The position numbers and the translations under genes are program-made. Source: Pseudoscardovia radai (GTDB taxonomy: Bacteria > Actinomycetota > Actinomycetes > Actinomycetales > Bifidobacteriaceae). Taken from it: DNA of 64,000 nt. This document shows, one piece after another, positions 44,157 through 54,337 of this stretch. Below the pieces are notes generated by a model. That model had not been told where the DNA came from. It did no database searches and saw only the letters and a list, made by a program, of their open reading frames with translations. How positions within the stretch are numbered: position 1 is the stretch's first letter; every line of letters begins with the position of its first letter. Where the stretch lies: contig NZ_MWWR01000018.1 in the NCBI RefSeq assembly GCF_002259605.1, positions 40,672 through 104,671 of the forward strand, given 5' to 3'.

Positions 44157-45773
44157 ATGCCGCAGATACAGGATTCCGATTATCCCGCCGATCCGTCGGA
44201 CGAGGCCGACGAGACCGAGAAGGGGCGCGTCCTTCGCCACGATGAGCGCGACGACGATGAGCGCGACGATCGCGATGACGAGGATAGCGGCCATGTGGCC
44301 GGCTCCTTCGTCGACGACGACATCGACTACGACGACGATGACGCCGACGATTTCGACGATGGTGCCGTGCAGGGGGACGATGGCGCGGACGACGATGCCG
44401 ATGATGATGACATCGATGCCGATGATGATTCAGACGATGATGATTCCGACATCGACGAGGACCTCGAGAGACTGCGCGAGGAGCTGCCCGGGATCGACGA
44501 GCTGCTCGATGCGCTGAGCGACGCCGAATCCGCGTTCGTTCACACCGGCGGCTCCCATGGCGCCGGCGGCAATCTCAACGATTCCGCCGCCGACGACTAT
44601 GACCTTCTGAACGACGGCGAGGAGGCGTTCGACGCCACCTACGAAGGCGCGCGCCCGTTGCTCGAGGTCATCGCCGGCTCGCTCGACGAGGACGGCTGCC
44701 TTCCGCTCGACTTCACCCTGCCGCGCTCCCCGGAGGAGATCGAGGCACTCGGCCAGGAGGCCGACCTTCCCGACGGCACGCGCGACGCGCTGATGCTGTA
44801 CCAGTTCGGATTCCCGAAAACCAGCGACAACGCGACGCGCCTGGTCCGCCGCATGCTGCGCCAGGCCTCCGACCGCGACTTCGACAAAGCCATCGTCTCG
44901 CTGAACGACGCCCTGGGCGAATCGGTGTCCATCATGCTCTCCGACACCATCGCCGACACCCTCGCGGAATTCGGCGACGCCGGAGTCAATCTGCGCAACG
45001 TCTTCGAGTTCGCGCTCGTCCTGCTGTGCTATTCGAGCGATGTCGAGACGGTGAAGATCGGCCTGATCATCCTTCAGAGCTTCGATCTGAGCGACGTCGT
45101 GCGCGACCTTCTGTGCATGTTCGCCCTGAGCGACGAGTTCACGCTGTTCGTGCTGCCATCCATGACGTACTGGGAGGACGCGAACGAGGATATCTTCGCC
45201 CTCGCGCAGCGCGTCAACGGCTGGGGCCGCATCCATTGCGTGAACGTCATGCATCCCGACACGCAGGAGATCCGCGACTGGCTTCTTGAGGAAGGCTGGC
45301 GCAACACCGTCATGGCCGCGTATTCGGCGCCGCAGTGCTTCGAACGCAGCGGCGCCATCGACATGCTGCGCATCGGGCAGATGAGCGATGAGCAGTTCGA
45401 GGACATCAGCCAGCTGCTTATCGTGCTTATTGACGAGGACGGCGAGCCTGTTCCCGGCATGTCCGCGCTTCCCGACCAGGAGGGCATTATCGACGATTTC
45501 CTGCGCGTGGCGTCCGAAAGGCTGAACGACGGCGGCCTGACCGACGACGAGCGCGAGGCCGTGCGCTATGCCAGGGCGTGGCGCGACGGCGAGGACCTCG
45601 ACAGCCTGCGCGACGACGATTACGGTGAGGAAACCGGCGAATTCGAGGTCTACGACGATGACGACGCCGATGACGTCGACGATGTTGGCGACGTCGATGA
45701 TACGGACGACGCGGATATCGAATCCACCGTCGACGATGCCGACACCACCGGGGAGGATGGTGCGGATGAATGA
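44157..45773 (+). CDS. Highly acidic protein (unknown) upstream of an ABC exporter
   Basis: A 538-residue protein with Asp-rich N-terminus (residues 30-105 are mostly Asp: DDDDADDFDDG, DDDDIDADDDSDDDD) and an Asp-rich C-terminus. The core of about 350 residues is helical (FDKAIVSLNDALGESVSIMLSDTIADTLAEFGDAGV...) and may be HEAT-like; no signal peptide or membrane helix. A TAGAAT box at about 44113 could be its -10. Its last 8 bases overlap the ATPase gene, so the three genes form one unit. Family not recognised. Confidence 0.7.
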   Translation: MPQIQDSDYPADPSDEADETEKGRVLRHDERDDDERDDRDDEDSGHVAGSFVDDDIDYDDDDADDFDDGAVQGDDGADDDADDDDIDADDDSDDDDSDIDEDLERLREELPGIDELLDALSDAESAFVHTGGSHGAGGNLNDSAADDYDLLNDGEEAFDATYEGARPLLEVIAGSLDEDGCLPLDFTLPRSPEEIEALGQEADLPDGTRDALMLYQFGFPKTSDNATRLVRRMLRQASDRDFDKAIVSLNDALGESVSIMLSDTIADTLAEFGDAGVNLRNVFEFALVLLCYSSDVETVKIGLIILQSFDLSDVVRDLLCMFALSDEFTLFVLPSMTYWEDANEDIFALAQRVNGWGRIHCVNVMHPDTQEIRDWLLEEGWRNTVMAAYSAPQCFERSGAIDMLRIGQMSDEQFEDISQLLIVLIDEDGEPVPGMSALPDQEGIIDDFLRVASERLNDGGLTDDEREAVRYARAWRDGEDLDSLRDDDYGEETGEFEVYDDDDADDVDDVGDVDDTDDADIESTVDDADTTGEDGADE

Positions 45774-46563
45774 TGCGCAGGCGTCAGACAACGCCATCGT
45801 GGCGCGCGCCATCGACCTCGTCAAGACCTACGGCGACGTGGCCTCCGGCTCGCAGGTCGTGGCGCTTGACCATGTGTCGGTGGATTTCCAGCGCGGGCGC
45901 ATGACCGCGATCATGGGGCCGTCGGGCTCCGGCAAATCCACGCTGATGCACTGCATGGCCGGCCTTGACAAACCCACATCCGGACGGGTTTTCGTGGAAG
46001 GGCTCGAGGTCAGCGCCATGAACCAGCGCGAGCTGACCGAACTGAGGCGCACGCGCATCGGCTTCATCTTCCAGTCCTTCAACCTCGTGCCCACGCTGTC
46101 GGCCGAGGAGAACATCCTGCTGCCGCTCGAGATCTCCAAGCGCCCCATCGACCGCGAGTGGTTCGACGAGGTGGTGGACGTGGTGGGGCTGCGCAACCGC
46201 CTCGACCATCGTCCCAGCCAGCTGTCGGGCGGCCAGCAACAGCGCGTCGCCTGCGCCCGCGCCATCATGGCCCGTCCCTCGGTTATCTTCGCCGATGAGC
46301 CCACCGGCAACCTCGACTCCAAGTCCAGCGCGCAGGTGCTCGGCTTCCTGCGCGACTCCGTGCACGACCACGGCCAGACCATCGTCATGGTCACGCACGA
46401 CCCGCGCGCCGCCAGCTACGCCGACCGCGTGCTGGTGCTCGCCGACGGCTCCATCGTGCGCGACATGGACCATCCGGGCTACGACGAGATCCTCGACGTG
46501 TTCTCGGACGAGGGGGAGAAGGACTCCGGCGCCGCCGCAGACGACAGCGAGGCCCGCGCATGA
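45766..46563 (+). CDS. ABC transporter ATP-binding protein, MacB/LolD type
   Basis: Nucleotide-binding subunit of a type VII (mechanotransmission) ABC system, 265 residues: Walker A GPSGSGKST, Q-loop FIFQSFNLVPTLSAEENI, signature LSGGQQQRVACARAI, Walker B VIFADEPTGNLDSKSS and H-loop VTHDPRAA. Start at ATG 45766, 9 bases after GGAGG; ATG 45757 lies too close to it. It overlaps the acidic-protein gene upstream and the permease gene downstream (ATGA). Confidence 0.92.
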   Translation: MNDAQASDNAIVARAIDLVKTYGDVASGSQVVALDHVSVDFQRGRMTAIMGPSGSGKSTLMHCMAGLDKPTSGRVFVEGLEVSAMNQRELTELRRTRIGFIFQSFNLVPTLSAEENILLPLEISKRPIDREWFDEVVDVVGLRNRLDHRPSQLSGGQQQRVACARAIMARPSVIFADEPTGNLDSKSSAQVLGFLRDSVHDHGQTIVMVTHDPRAASYADRVLVLADGSIVRDMDHPGYDEILDVFSDEGEKDSGAAADDSEARA

Positions 46564-49343
46564 GCCCTGTCGTCACCATCGGCGTGCGCGACGCCAGGGC
46601 GCACGCCTCGCGCTTCGTCATGTCCATCGTCGCCATCGCCCTCGGCGTGGCCTTCGTGCTCGGCTCCTTCTGCTTCCGCGGTCTGCTCGACGGACAGGTG
46701 CGCAAGATGACCTCCACGAACGCCGACGGCGACGTCTACGTGCAGGGCCTGGTGACCGAGGATTCCGACGATTCCTCCGCCTCCGCGGAGCCGGCGGCAT
46801 CGTCTTCGTCCTCGTCATCCGACGACGATACGGACAGCCGCAACAACATCGATGTCTCCCTTGTCAGCACGATTTCCGCTGTCGATGGTGTGCAGACGGC
46901 CGTGCCCGCCCGGTCCCTCGACGGCGTCGTGCTCGTCAACTCCGACGGCGTGGCCGCCAGCTCCATGACCGGAACATCCGCCAACGCCATGTCCGAGGAG
47001 TACCGGTGGCGCTCCGCCCATTTCGTGCAGGGCGGCTACCCGCACGGCGAGCACGAGGTCGCCCTCTCCAGCGACACCGCCAGCTCCGCGGGCCTGGCCT
47101 ACGGAAGCCAGGCGAAAATCGTGTACCCCTCCGCCGGCGTGCAGGACGTGACCGTCACCGGCATCTTCGACCTCGACGATTCCCAGGCCGGCGCCCTCGT
47201 CCTCGGCCTCGATCCCGACGTCGTCATCTCCGAACTGCAGGCGCAGGGAACCTCCACCGACACCATCCCGCGCATCAAGGTCTACGGCAGCGCCAACGGA
47301 GGCGCCGCCCTCACCGAGAAACAGCAGCAGGACCTCGCGGACGCCATCAACGCCGCGCTTCCCGCCGACTCGCAGGCCACAGCCGTCACCGGTCAGAGCC
47401 ACCGCGACGAGCTCAACAAGTCATACAGCAAACAGCTTGGCTTCATCCAGCCGCTGATCCTCATCTTCGCGGTGCTCGCGCTGTTCGTCGGATCGTTCAT
47501 CATCGCCAACACCTTCACCATGATCGTGCGCGACTCCATGCGCGGATACGCGCTGCTGCGATCCATCGGCGTCTCGCCGGGGCAGGTCTTCGCCACCGTC
47601 ATCATCCAGGCGCTGCTGCTCGGCCTCGTCGGATCGGGCATCGGCGTGGTGCTCGGCTGGGGCATCGTCGAGGCCATCGTGGCCATACTCGCCGCGCAGG
47701 GCACGCCGTTCACCGCCTCCGCCGCGCCCACCGTGCCCATCATCCTGCTCGCCTTCGCCGTCGGCATCGCCGTCTCGCTGCTCGGCGCCACGCTTCCCGC
47801 GCGCCGCGCCGCCCTCGCCCCGCCGATTCAGGCCATGAACGAGACCACGAACCCGGAGCCTCCCGTCACACGGCGCGCCATCGGCGGCATCGTGCTTGCG
47901 CTGCTCGGCGGCCTGTGCTGGTGGTTCGCGCTCGCCATCGCCCATACCTCCGACACCGCCGCAGGTCCCACGCCCTGGCCGGCACTCAACGGCATCGGCG
48001 TCGGCTGGCCGCTGGGAGTGGGCGCCGGGCTGCTCGTGGTCGGCGTCATCATGCTCGCGCCCGCCCTTGTACGGCCCTTCGGCGCCGTACTCGGATGGCT
48101 TCCCGCGCATGCCTTCCGCGTCACCGGCCGCCTGGCGGTGCGCAATCTCTCGCGCCAGAGGCGCCGCACCGCGAACACGGCGGCCGCGCTGTTCGTGGCG
48201 CTCGCAATCGTGGGCTGCATCGGCGTCGTCACATCGTCGGTCAAGGCGTCGGTCAGCGATATCGTCGACAACAACCTCCAGGCCGACTACGTGCTTGTGG
48301 CGAACAGCACGCGTATTCCCGAACCGGCGCTCGAGCAGATCCGGCAGCTCGACGATGTGGCCGACGTCGAGACCACCAGCGTCGCCATGGGCGTGAAGGT
48401 GAGCGGCGTGCCCGACCCCATGCCGGTGTTCGTCACCGACCGCGGCTTCGCCGACACCGTTATCGCGCCCGACAGCTGGGAGGGCGATTTCTATGGCACG
48501 CTCGACGATTCCACCCGCGTGGTGGTGGGCGAGACCACCGCGTCGAAATACGGCTGGCATGTGGGTGACACAATCGAGCTGACCTCCGATGGCGTGACGA
48601 TGGCCGCCGCCGCGCAACAGGCGCAACAGCAGGCACAGGAGGCGCAACAGCAGGCACAGGAGGCACAGCAGGCGGCGCGGCAATCGTCGAGAACCGCCAC
48701 CTACACCATCGACGCCATTGCCAAAGGCGTGCCGTGGAGCTCGAATATCTGGATCGACGCCACGCAGGCGGACGAGCTGGGGCTCAGCGACGCCCTGATC
48801 AAGCCGAGCGCCTTCGTCACTTTCCGCGACGGAACGGATACCGCCGCCGCGCGGGGCGAACTCGAGAGTATCGCGCGGCCCTACTACACGATTTCCGTCA
48901 TGTCCCACGACGAATACAAATCCGCCACCTCCTCGATGGTCGACCAGGTCATGCTCGGCATGTACGCGCTGCTCGCGCTGTCCCTCGTCATCGCGATCTT
49001 CGGCATCGTCAATACGCTGATGCTTTCGATCAGCGAACGCACCCGCGAGATCGGCGTGCTGCGCGCCATCGGCACCAGCGACAGGCAGGTGCGTGGCATG
49101 ATCGCCATCGAATCGACGCTGATCTCCATCATGGGCACGGTGCTCGGCCTGGTGGCGGGCGTTGCGGCGGGCGCCGAGATCCGCGGCTGTTATTCGGCGA
49201 TGGGCCTGTCGGTGCTGTCTATTCCGTGGCTGCAGCTGGCGCTGTTCCTCGTGTGCTCGATTGCGGTCGGCATTCTCGCCAGCCTGGCTCCGGCCCGGCG
49301 TGCGCTCGAGGTTCCCGTGCTCGACGCCGTGGCGTCGGAGTAG
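46560..49343 (+). CDS. ABC transporter permease, MacB/FtsX family
   Basis: A 927-residue permease with two FtsX domains: an N-terminal helix (SRFVMSIVAIALGVAFVLGS), a large outer domain, three helices (LILIFAVLALFVGSFIIA, TVIIQALLLGLVGSGIGVVLG, PIILLAFAVGIAVSLLGA), two further helices, a second outer domain, and three C-terminal helices (MYALLALSLVIAIFGIVNTL...). The second outer domain has an inserted Gln/Ala/Glu repeat (AQQAQQQAQEAQ...; about 680-708), likely a coiled coil. The first outer domain has a Ser/Asp-rich loop. Substrate unknown; such systems export peptides or lipids, or act on the cell wall. Confidence 0.9.
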   Translation: MSPVVTIGVRDARAHASRFVMSIVAIALGVAFVLGSFCFRGLLDGQVRKMTSTNADGDVYVQGLVTEDSDDSSASAEPAASSSSSSSDDDTDSRNNIDVSLVSTISAVDGVQTAVPARSLDGVVLVNSDGVAASSMTGTSANAMSEEYRWRSAHFVQGGYPHGEHEVALSSDTASSAGLAYGSQAKIVYPSAGVQDVTVTGIFDLDDSQAGALVLGLDPDVVISELQAQGTSTDTIPRIKVYGSANGGAALTEKQQQDLADAINAALPADSQATAVTGQSHRDELNKSYSKQLGFIQPLILIFAVLALFVGSFIIANTFTMIVRDSMRGYALLRSIGVSPGQVFATVIIQALLLGLVGSGIGVVLGWGIVEAIVAILAAQGTPFTASAAPTVPIILLAFAVGIAVSLLGATLPARRAALAPPIQAMNETTNPEPPVTRRAIGGIVLALLGGLCWWFALAIAHTSDTAAGPTPWPALNGIGVGWPLGVGAGLLVVGVIMLAPALVRPFGAVLGWLPAHAFRVTGRLAVRNLSRQRRRTANTAAALFVALAIVGCIGVVTSSVKASVSDIVDNNLQADYVLVANSTRIPEPALEQIRQLDDVADVETTSVAMGVKVSGVPDPMPVFVTDRGFADTVIAPDSWEGDFYGTLDDSTRVVVGETTASKYGWHVGDTIELTSDGVTMAAAAQQAQQQAQEAQQQAQEAQQAARQSSRTATYTIDAIAKGVPWSSNIWIDATQADELGLSDALIKPSAFVTFRDGTDTAAARGELESIARPYYTISVMSHDEYKSATSSMVDQVMLGMYALLALSLVIAIFGIVNTLMLSISERTREIGVLRAIGTSDRQVRGMIAIESTLISIMGTVLGLVAGVAAGAEIRGCYSAMGLSVLSIPWLQLALFLVCSIAVGILASLAPARRALEVPVLDAVASE

Positions 49344-49446
49344 GGACGGGGCGGAACGGGGTGCCGGGCCACTGGGCGTGCCCGCGACTTTGAGTCAGGC
49401 CGCGCGGCGAATTATCGCCCGGCGTGTTGCCTGTCCGCCCCTGTGA

Positions 49447-49452
49447 TATAAT
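49447..49452 (+). promoter_or_regulatory. -10 box of the str operon
   Basis: Perfect TATAAT in GTGATATAATTTC, with TTGCCT 14 bases upstream as a weak -35. It gives rpsL a leader of about 215 bases that contains no gene and is rich in GC pairing segments (for example CGGGCCATCGGGCCGG); a ribosomal-protein leader structure is possible but not recognised. Confidence 0.6.
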
Positions 49453-49674
49453 TTCTCTTCGTGTGTGCCGTTAACGGTCCCTATGTTATGGGGGCGTTCG
49501 AGCGGGACATCCCGTGATGCGTGGAATCCCGGCAGCAATGCCGCGGACGAGGATCGCGGGCCATCGGGCCGGTGGACCAGGGCTATCCGATATCGGGTGT
49601 TAAACAACCGTGCGGTAGCCGCAGTGTGGCGGCCCCCACGTGAAGACCATCGATTTGATATCGGAGATAGTAAG

Positions 49675-50046
49675 TTGCCTACCATTGAACAGCTCGTCCG
49701 CAAGGGACGTAAGCCGAAGCCGAAGAAGTCCAAGACTTTGGCTCTCAAGGGCTCTCCGCTGCGTCGCGGCGTGTGCACCCGTGTTTACACCACCACCCCG
49801 AAGAAGCCGAACTCGGCTCTGCGTAAGGTCGCTCGTGTGCGCCTGAGCTCCGGTGTGGAAGTCACCGCCTACATTCCGGGCGAGGGCCACAACCTCCAGG
49901 AGCACTCCATCGTGCTGGTGCGCGGTGGCCGTGTGAAGGATCTCCCGGGCGTGCGCTACCACATCGTGCGTGGCGCTCTCGATACCCAGGGCGTTAAGGA
50001 CCGTAAGCAGGGTCGTTCCCTGTATGGCGCAAAGAAGGCGAAGTAA
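49675..50046 (+). CDS. rpsL: 30S ribosomal protein S12
   Basis: Decoding-centre protein. Starts with TTG ([12 protein letters not shown]), preceded by TCGGAG 8 bases away; no ATG fits. The 123 residues match E. coli numbering: [12 protein letters not shown] with K43, and GGRVKDLPG with K88, both the streptomycin-sensitive wild type. It heads the str operon; 5 bases separate it from rpsG. Confidence 0.97.
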   Translation: MPTIEQLVRKGRKPKPKKSKTLALKGSPLRRGVCTRVYTTTPKKPNSALRKVARVRLSSGVEVTAYIPGEGHNLQEHSIVLVRGGRVKDLPGVRYHIVRGALDTQGVKDRKQGRSLYGAKKAK

Positions 50047-50051
50047 GCAAA

Positions 50052-50522
50052 ATGTCACGTAAGGGACCCGCAAAGAAGCACGAGCTCCAGCCCGATCCGA
50101 TCTACGGTTCGACGGTTGTCGCACAGCTCATCAACAAGATCCTGCTCGACGGCAAGAAGAGCAAGGCCGAGGCCATTGTGTACTCCGCGCTTGATATCGT
50201 GAAGGAGAAGACCGACCAGGAGCCGGTCGCCGTCCTCAAGCGTGCTCTCGACAACATTCGTCCGTCCCTCGAGGTGCGTTCCCGCCGTGTCGGCGGCGCC
50301 ACCTACCAGGTGCCGGTCGAGGTGAAGCCGAACCGCGCCAACACCCTGTCGCTGCGTTGGCTCACTGATTTCTCCCGCGCCCGTCGCGAGAAGACGATGG
50401 CCGAGCGCCTCGCCAATGAGATTCTTGATGCCTCCAACGGCCTGGGTGCTTCCGTGAAGCGTCGCGAGGACACCCACAAGATGGCCGAGGCCAACAAGGC
50501 CTTCGCCCACTACCGTTGGTAA
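50052..50522 (+). CDS. rpsG: 30S ribosomal protein S7
   Basis: Primary binder of the 3' domain of 16S rRNA, 156 residues, standard length. Landmarks [24 protein letters not shown] and the C-terminal [15 protein letters not shown]. It lies 5 bases after rpsL and 36 bases before fusA. Confidence 0.98.
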   Translation: MSRKGPAKKHELQPDPIYGSTVVAQLINKILLDGKKSKAEAIVYSALDIVKEKTDQEPVAVLKRALDNIRPSLEVRSRRVGGATYQVPVEVKPNRANTLSLRWLTDFSRARREKTMAERLANEILDASNGLGASVKRREDTHKMAEANKAFAHYRW

Positions 50523-50558
50523 ATTCCACATTCGTTGAACGAAAGCTAAGGAATAGAA

Positions 50559-52685
50559 ATGGCTGAAGACCTCAGCAAGATCCGTAATATCGGCATCATG
50601 GCCCACATCGATGCCGGTAAGACCACCACCACCGAGCGCATCCTGTACTACACCGGCAAGAACTACAAGATCGGTGAGACGCACGATGGCGCTTCCACGA
50701 TGGATTGGATGGCGCAGGAGAAGGAACGCGGCATCACGATTACGTCCGCGGCCACCACCTGCTACTGGAGCCGCCAGTCGCATGACCCGGACGATAAGTT
50801 CAAGATCAACATCATCGATACCCCGGGCCACGTGGACTTCACCGCCGAGGTCGAGCGCTCCCTGCGCGTCCTCGACGGCGCCGTGACGGTGTTCGACGCG
50901 AAGGAAGGCGTGGAGCCGCAGTCCGAGACGGTGTGGCGTCAGGCCGATAAGTACAACGTGCCGCGTATCTGCTTCGTCAACAAGATGGATAAGCTCGGCG
51001 CGAACTTCTTCTACTCGGTCGACACAATCAAGCAGAAGCTCGGCGCCAAGCCGATCGTTATGCAGATCCCGATCGGTGCCGAGAACGACTTCACCGGCGT
51101 GGTGGATCTCGTCCGCATGGTTGCCTACGTGTGGCACGACACCCAGGATCTGGGCGCCCACTACGACACCACCGAGATTCCGGAGGATCTCAAGGAGACC
51201 GCCGACAAGTACCGCGACGAGCTCCTCGAGACCGTGGCCGAGACCGACGACGCGCTGATGGAGAAGTACTTCGGCGGCGAGGAGATCACCGAGGACGAGA
51301 TCCGCAAGGCCGTCCGCAAGCTGACCATCGCCTCCGAGGCCTACCCGGTGTTCTGCGGCTCCGCGTTCAAGGACAAGGGCGTTCAGCCCATGCTCGACGC
51401 CGTCGTGGACTACCTGCCGTCCCCGGTGGACGTTCCGGCCATCGTCGGCTACGACCCCAAGGACGAGTCCGTCGAGATCGATCGCAAGCCGAGCGAGGAC
51501 GAGCACTTCTCCGCGCTGGCCTTCAAGATCGCGGCTCACCCGTTCTACGGCAAGCTCGTGTACGTGCGCGTGTACTCCGGCAAGTGCAAGCCCGGCGACA
51601 CCGTGCTCGACTCCACCAAGGGCAAGAAGGAGCGCATCGGCAAGCTCTTCGAGATGAACGCCGATAAGGAGCTCCCGGTCGACCAGGCTCTCGCCGGCAA
51701 CATCTACGCCTTCATCGGCCTCAAGAACGTCACCACCGGCGACACGCTGTGCGACGAAAGCGCCCCGATCGCGCTCGAGTCTCTGACGTTCCCGGACCCG
51801 GTTATCCAGGTGGCCGTGGAGCCGAAGACGAAGAACGACCAGGAGAAGATGGGCAACGCGCTTGCCCGCCTCTCCGACGAGGATCCGACCTTCCAGGTGA
51901 CGACGGACGAGGAGTCCGGCCAGACCCTGATCGCCGGCATGGGCGAGCTCCAGCTCGACATCATCGTCGACCGTATGCGCCGCGAGTTCCACGTCGAGTG
52001 CAACGTGGGCAAGCCGCAGGTCGCTTACCGCGAGACCATCCGCAAGGCCGTCATGAACGAGGGCTACACGCACAAGAAGCAGACCGGTGGTTCCGGCCAG
52101 TTCGCAAAGGTCCTCATGAACTTCATGCCGATCGACCCGAACAACGAGGAGGAGGCCGGCAAGGACCTCGTCTTCGTCGACAAGGTCACCGGCGGCCACA
52201 TCTCCCAGGAGTTCATCCCGTCGGTCCAGGCCGGCGTGGAGGAGGCCATGCAGTCCGGCGTCCTCGCCGGCTTCCCGGTGGTCGGCGTCAAGGCCGAGCT
52301 CACCGATGGCCAGATGCACCCCGTCGACTCTTCGGAAATGGCGTTCAAGATCGCCGGCTCCATGTGCTTCAAGGAAGCCGCCGTCAAGGCGAAGCCGGTT
52401 ATCCTCGAGCCGATCATGGCCGTCGAGGTCCGTACGCCGGAAGAGTACATGGGCGACGTCATGGGCGACCTGAACTCTCGTCGTGGCTCCATCCAGTCCA
52501 TGACCGACGCCACCGGCGTCAAGGTCATCGACGCCAAGGTGCCGCTGTCCGAGATGTTCGGTTACATCGGCGACCTGCGTGGCAAGACGCAGGGCCGCGC
52601 CATGTTCACCATGCAGATGGATTCCTACGCCGAGGTCCCGAAGGCCGTCGCCGACGAGATCATCAAGGCCCAGCGCGGCGAGTAG
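50559..52685 (+). CDS. fusA: Elongation factor G
   Basis: GTPase that drives ribosome translocation. G1 [15 protein letters not shown], switch [29 protein letters not shown]3 DTPGHVDF, G4 NKMDKLGA, and C-terminal domains IV-V with GGSGQFAKV and SRRGSIQSM. At 708 residues it is full length. It is followed by a GC-rich hairpin and then tuf. Confidence 0.98.
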   Translation: MAEDLSKIRNIGIMAHIDAGKTTTTERILYYTGKNYKIGETHDGASTMDWMAQEKERGITITSAATTCYWSRQSHDPDDKFKINIIDTPGHVDFTAEVERSLRVLDGAVTVFDAKEGVEPQSETVWRQADKYNVPRICFVNKMDKLGANFFYSVDTIKQKLGAKPIVMQIPIGAENDFTGVVDLVRMVAYVWHDTQDLGAHYDTTEIPEDLKETADKYRDELLETVAETDDALMEKYFGGEEITEDEIRKAVRKLTIASEAYPVFCGSAFKDKGVQPMLDAVVDYLPSPVDVPAIVGYDPKDESVEIDRKPSEDEHFSALAFKIAAHPFYGKLVYVRVYSGKCKPGDTVLDSTKGKKERIGKLFEMNADKELPVDQALAGNIYAFIGLKNVTTGDTLCDESAPIALESLTFPDPVIQVAVEPKTKNDQEKMGNALARLSDEDPTFQVTTDEESGQTLIAGMGELQLDIIVDRMRREFHVECNVGKPQVAYRETIRKAVMNEGYTHKKQTGGSGQFAKVLMNFMPIDPNNEEEAGKDLVFVDKVTGGHISQEFIPSVQAGVEEAMQSGVLAGFPVVGVKAELTDGQMHPVDSSEMAFKIAGSMCFKEAAVKAKPVILEPIMAVEVRTPEEYMGDVMGDLNSRRGSIQSMTDATGVKVIDAKVPLSEMFGYIGDLRGKTQGRAMFTMQMDSYAEVPKAVADEIIKAQRGE

Positions 52686-52693
52686 CCGACGGC

Positions 52694-52733
52694 TGTCGGG
52701 TGGGCGGGGCCGCGTCGCTCCGCCCACCCGACA
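52694..52733 (+). terminator. GC-rich hairpin between fusA and tuf
   Basis: Perfect 14-bp stem TGTCGGGTGGGCGG/CCGCCCACCCGACA without a T-run. It may attenuate or end str-operon transcripts, or mark a processing site; tuf then uses its own promoter, with TAATAT at 52850-52855 as a possible -10. Confidence 0.5.
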
Positions 52734-52931
52734 CCACCGGCGCATCACGCCCAGCGCGAAACGCCGCCTCTGTGTCCCACGTTTCCTATACCATCGTGTT
52801 CGATAGGTTTGGGGCGGGACACGAAGTGGCGCAAAACCCCAAAAACAAGTAATATGTAGCGGGTGCCTGTCATTTTCGGAGACTCCTTCGGAATCAGGGG
52901 CTAACTACTACACGTCCAGGAGGACATAAAT

Positions 52932-54131
52932 ATGGCAAAGGCCAAGTACGAGCGCACCAAGCCGCACGTTAACATCGGTACGATCGGTCACGTCGATCAC
53001 GGCAAGACGACCCTGACCGCCGCTATCTCCAAGGTTCTGCATGAGGAGTACCCCGACCTCAACCCGGAGTACGACTTCGACCAGATCGATTCCGCTCCTG
53101 AAGAGAAGGACCGCGGTATCACCATCAACATCGCCCACATCGAGTACCAGACCGCCAAGCGTCATTACGCTCACGTGGACTGCCCTGGCCACGCCGACTT
53201 CGTGAAGAACATGATCACCGGCGCTGCTCAGATGGATGGCGCCATTCTCGTTGTCGCCGCCACCGATGGCCCGATGGCTCAGACCCGCGAGCACGTGCTG
53301 CTCGCTCGCCAGGTGGGCGTGCCGCGCATCCTGGTCGCTCTGAACAAGTGCGATATGGTCGACGATGAGGAGCTCATCGAGCTCGTCGAGGAAGAGGTCC
53401 GCGACCTCCTCGAGGAGAACGGCTTCGATCGCGATTGCCCGGTCATCCGTACCTCCGCTTACGGCGCTCTCCATGACGATGCTCCGGATCACGAGAAGTG
53501 GGTCCAGACCGTCAAGGACCTCATGGATGCCGTCGACGAGTACATCCCGACCCCGGTTCACGACCTCGACAAGCCGTTCCTGATGCCGATCGAGGACGTC
53601 TTCACGATTTCCGGCCGTGGCACCGTCGTGACCGGCCGTGTCGAGCGTGGCCAGCTGCCCGTCAACAGCGAAGTCGAGATCGTCGGCCTCCGTCCGACCC
53701 AGAAGACCACCGTGACCTCCATCGAGACCTTCCACAAGACGATGGATAGCGCTGAGGCTGGCGACAACACCGGTCTGCTGCTCCGTGGCATCAACCGCGA
53801 CCAGGTCGAGCGTGGCCAGGTCGTTGCCAAGCCCGGCTCCGTGACCCCTCACCACAAGTTCGAGGCTGAGGTCTACGTCCTCACCAAGGACGAGGGTGGC
53901 CGTCACTCGCCGTTCTTCTCCAACTACCGTCCGCAGTTCTACTTCCGCACCACCGACGTCACCGGCGTCATCACGCTGCCGGAAGGCGTCGAGATGGTCC
54001 AGCCTGGCGATCACGCCACGTTCTCCGTCGAGCTGATCCAGCCCGTCGCCATGGAGAACGGCCTGACCTTCGCTGTCCGCGAGGGTGGCCACACGGTCGG
54101 CTCCGGCCGTGTCACCAAGGTCATCGAGTAG
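52932..54131 (+). CDS. tuf: Elongation factor Tu
   Basis: Delivers aminoacyl-tRNA to the ribosome. G1 [10 protein letters not shown] (19-28), G3 DCPGHADF, G4 NKCDMVDD; domains 2 and 3 complete, 399 residues with the C-terminal GRVTKVIE. Strongly biased codon use, more T- and A-tolerant than its neighbours, as expected for a highly expressed gene. SD AGGAGG is 7 bases before ATG. Its 246-base upstream gap suggests a separate promoter. Confidence 0.98.
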   Translation: MAKAKYERTKPHVNIGTIGHVDHGKTTLTAAISKVLHEEYPDLNPEYDFDQIDSAPEEKDRGITINIAHIEYQTAKRHYAHVDCPGHADFVKNMITGAAQMDGAILVVAATDGPMAQTREHVLLARQVGVPRILVALNKCDMVDDEELIELVEEEVRDLLEENGFDRDCPVIRTSAYGALHDDAPDHEKWVQTVKDLMDAVDEYIPTPVHDLDKPFLMPIEDVFTISGRGTVVTGRVERGQLPVNSEVEIVGLRPTQKTTVTSIETFHKTMDSAEAGDNTGLLLRGINRDQVERGQVVAKPGSVTPHHKFEAEVYVLTKDEGGRHSPFFSNYRPQFYFRTTDVTGVITLPEGVEMVQPGDHATFSVELIQPVAMENGLTFAVREGGHTVGSGRVTKVIE

Positions 54132-54172
54132 TTCGTCCCTGACGACTGCTTGCAGATCTCGTAGCTAGCGGA

Positions 54173-54203
54173 AAGGCCCGGTGCGAAAGCACCGGGCCTT
54201 TTG
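54173..54203 (+). terminator. Terminator of tuf
   Basis: Perfect 12-bp stem AAGGCCCGGTGC-GAAA-GCACCGGGCCTT with a GNRA-type tetraloop, ending in TTTT. Confidence 0.93.
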
Positions 54204-54337
54204 CATACCCTTTCATGAATACTGTGATGGGTCTCGGACAAGAATCGGCGATTATGGGGTGGGGAAGGCCGGATTCTGCTCGCAAGCCATCACCTTGGTA
54301 TTGAGATGACGGATGATGACGGGTACGGGGTCACCTT

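Noticed and set aside
49453..49674. Known ribosomal-protein leader RNA in the rpsL 5' region
   Set aside because: The 215-base leader has GC-rich pairing segments but I could not match it to a specific leader family by eye.
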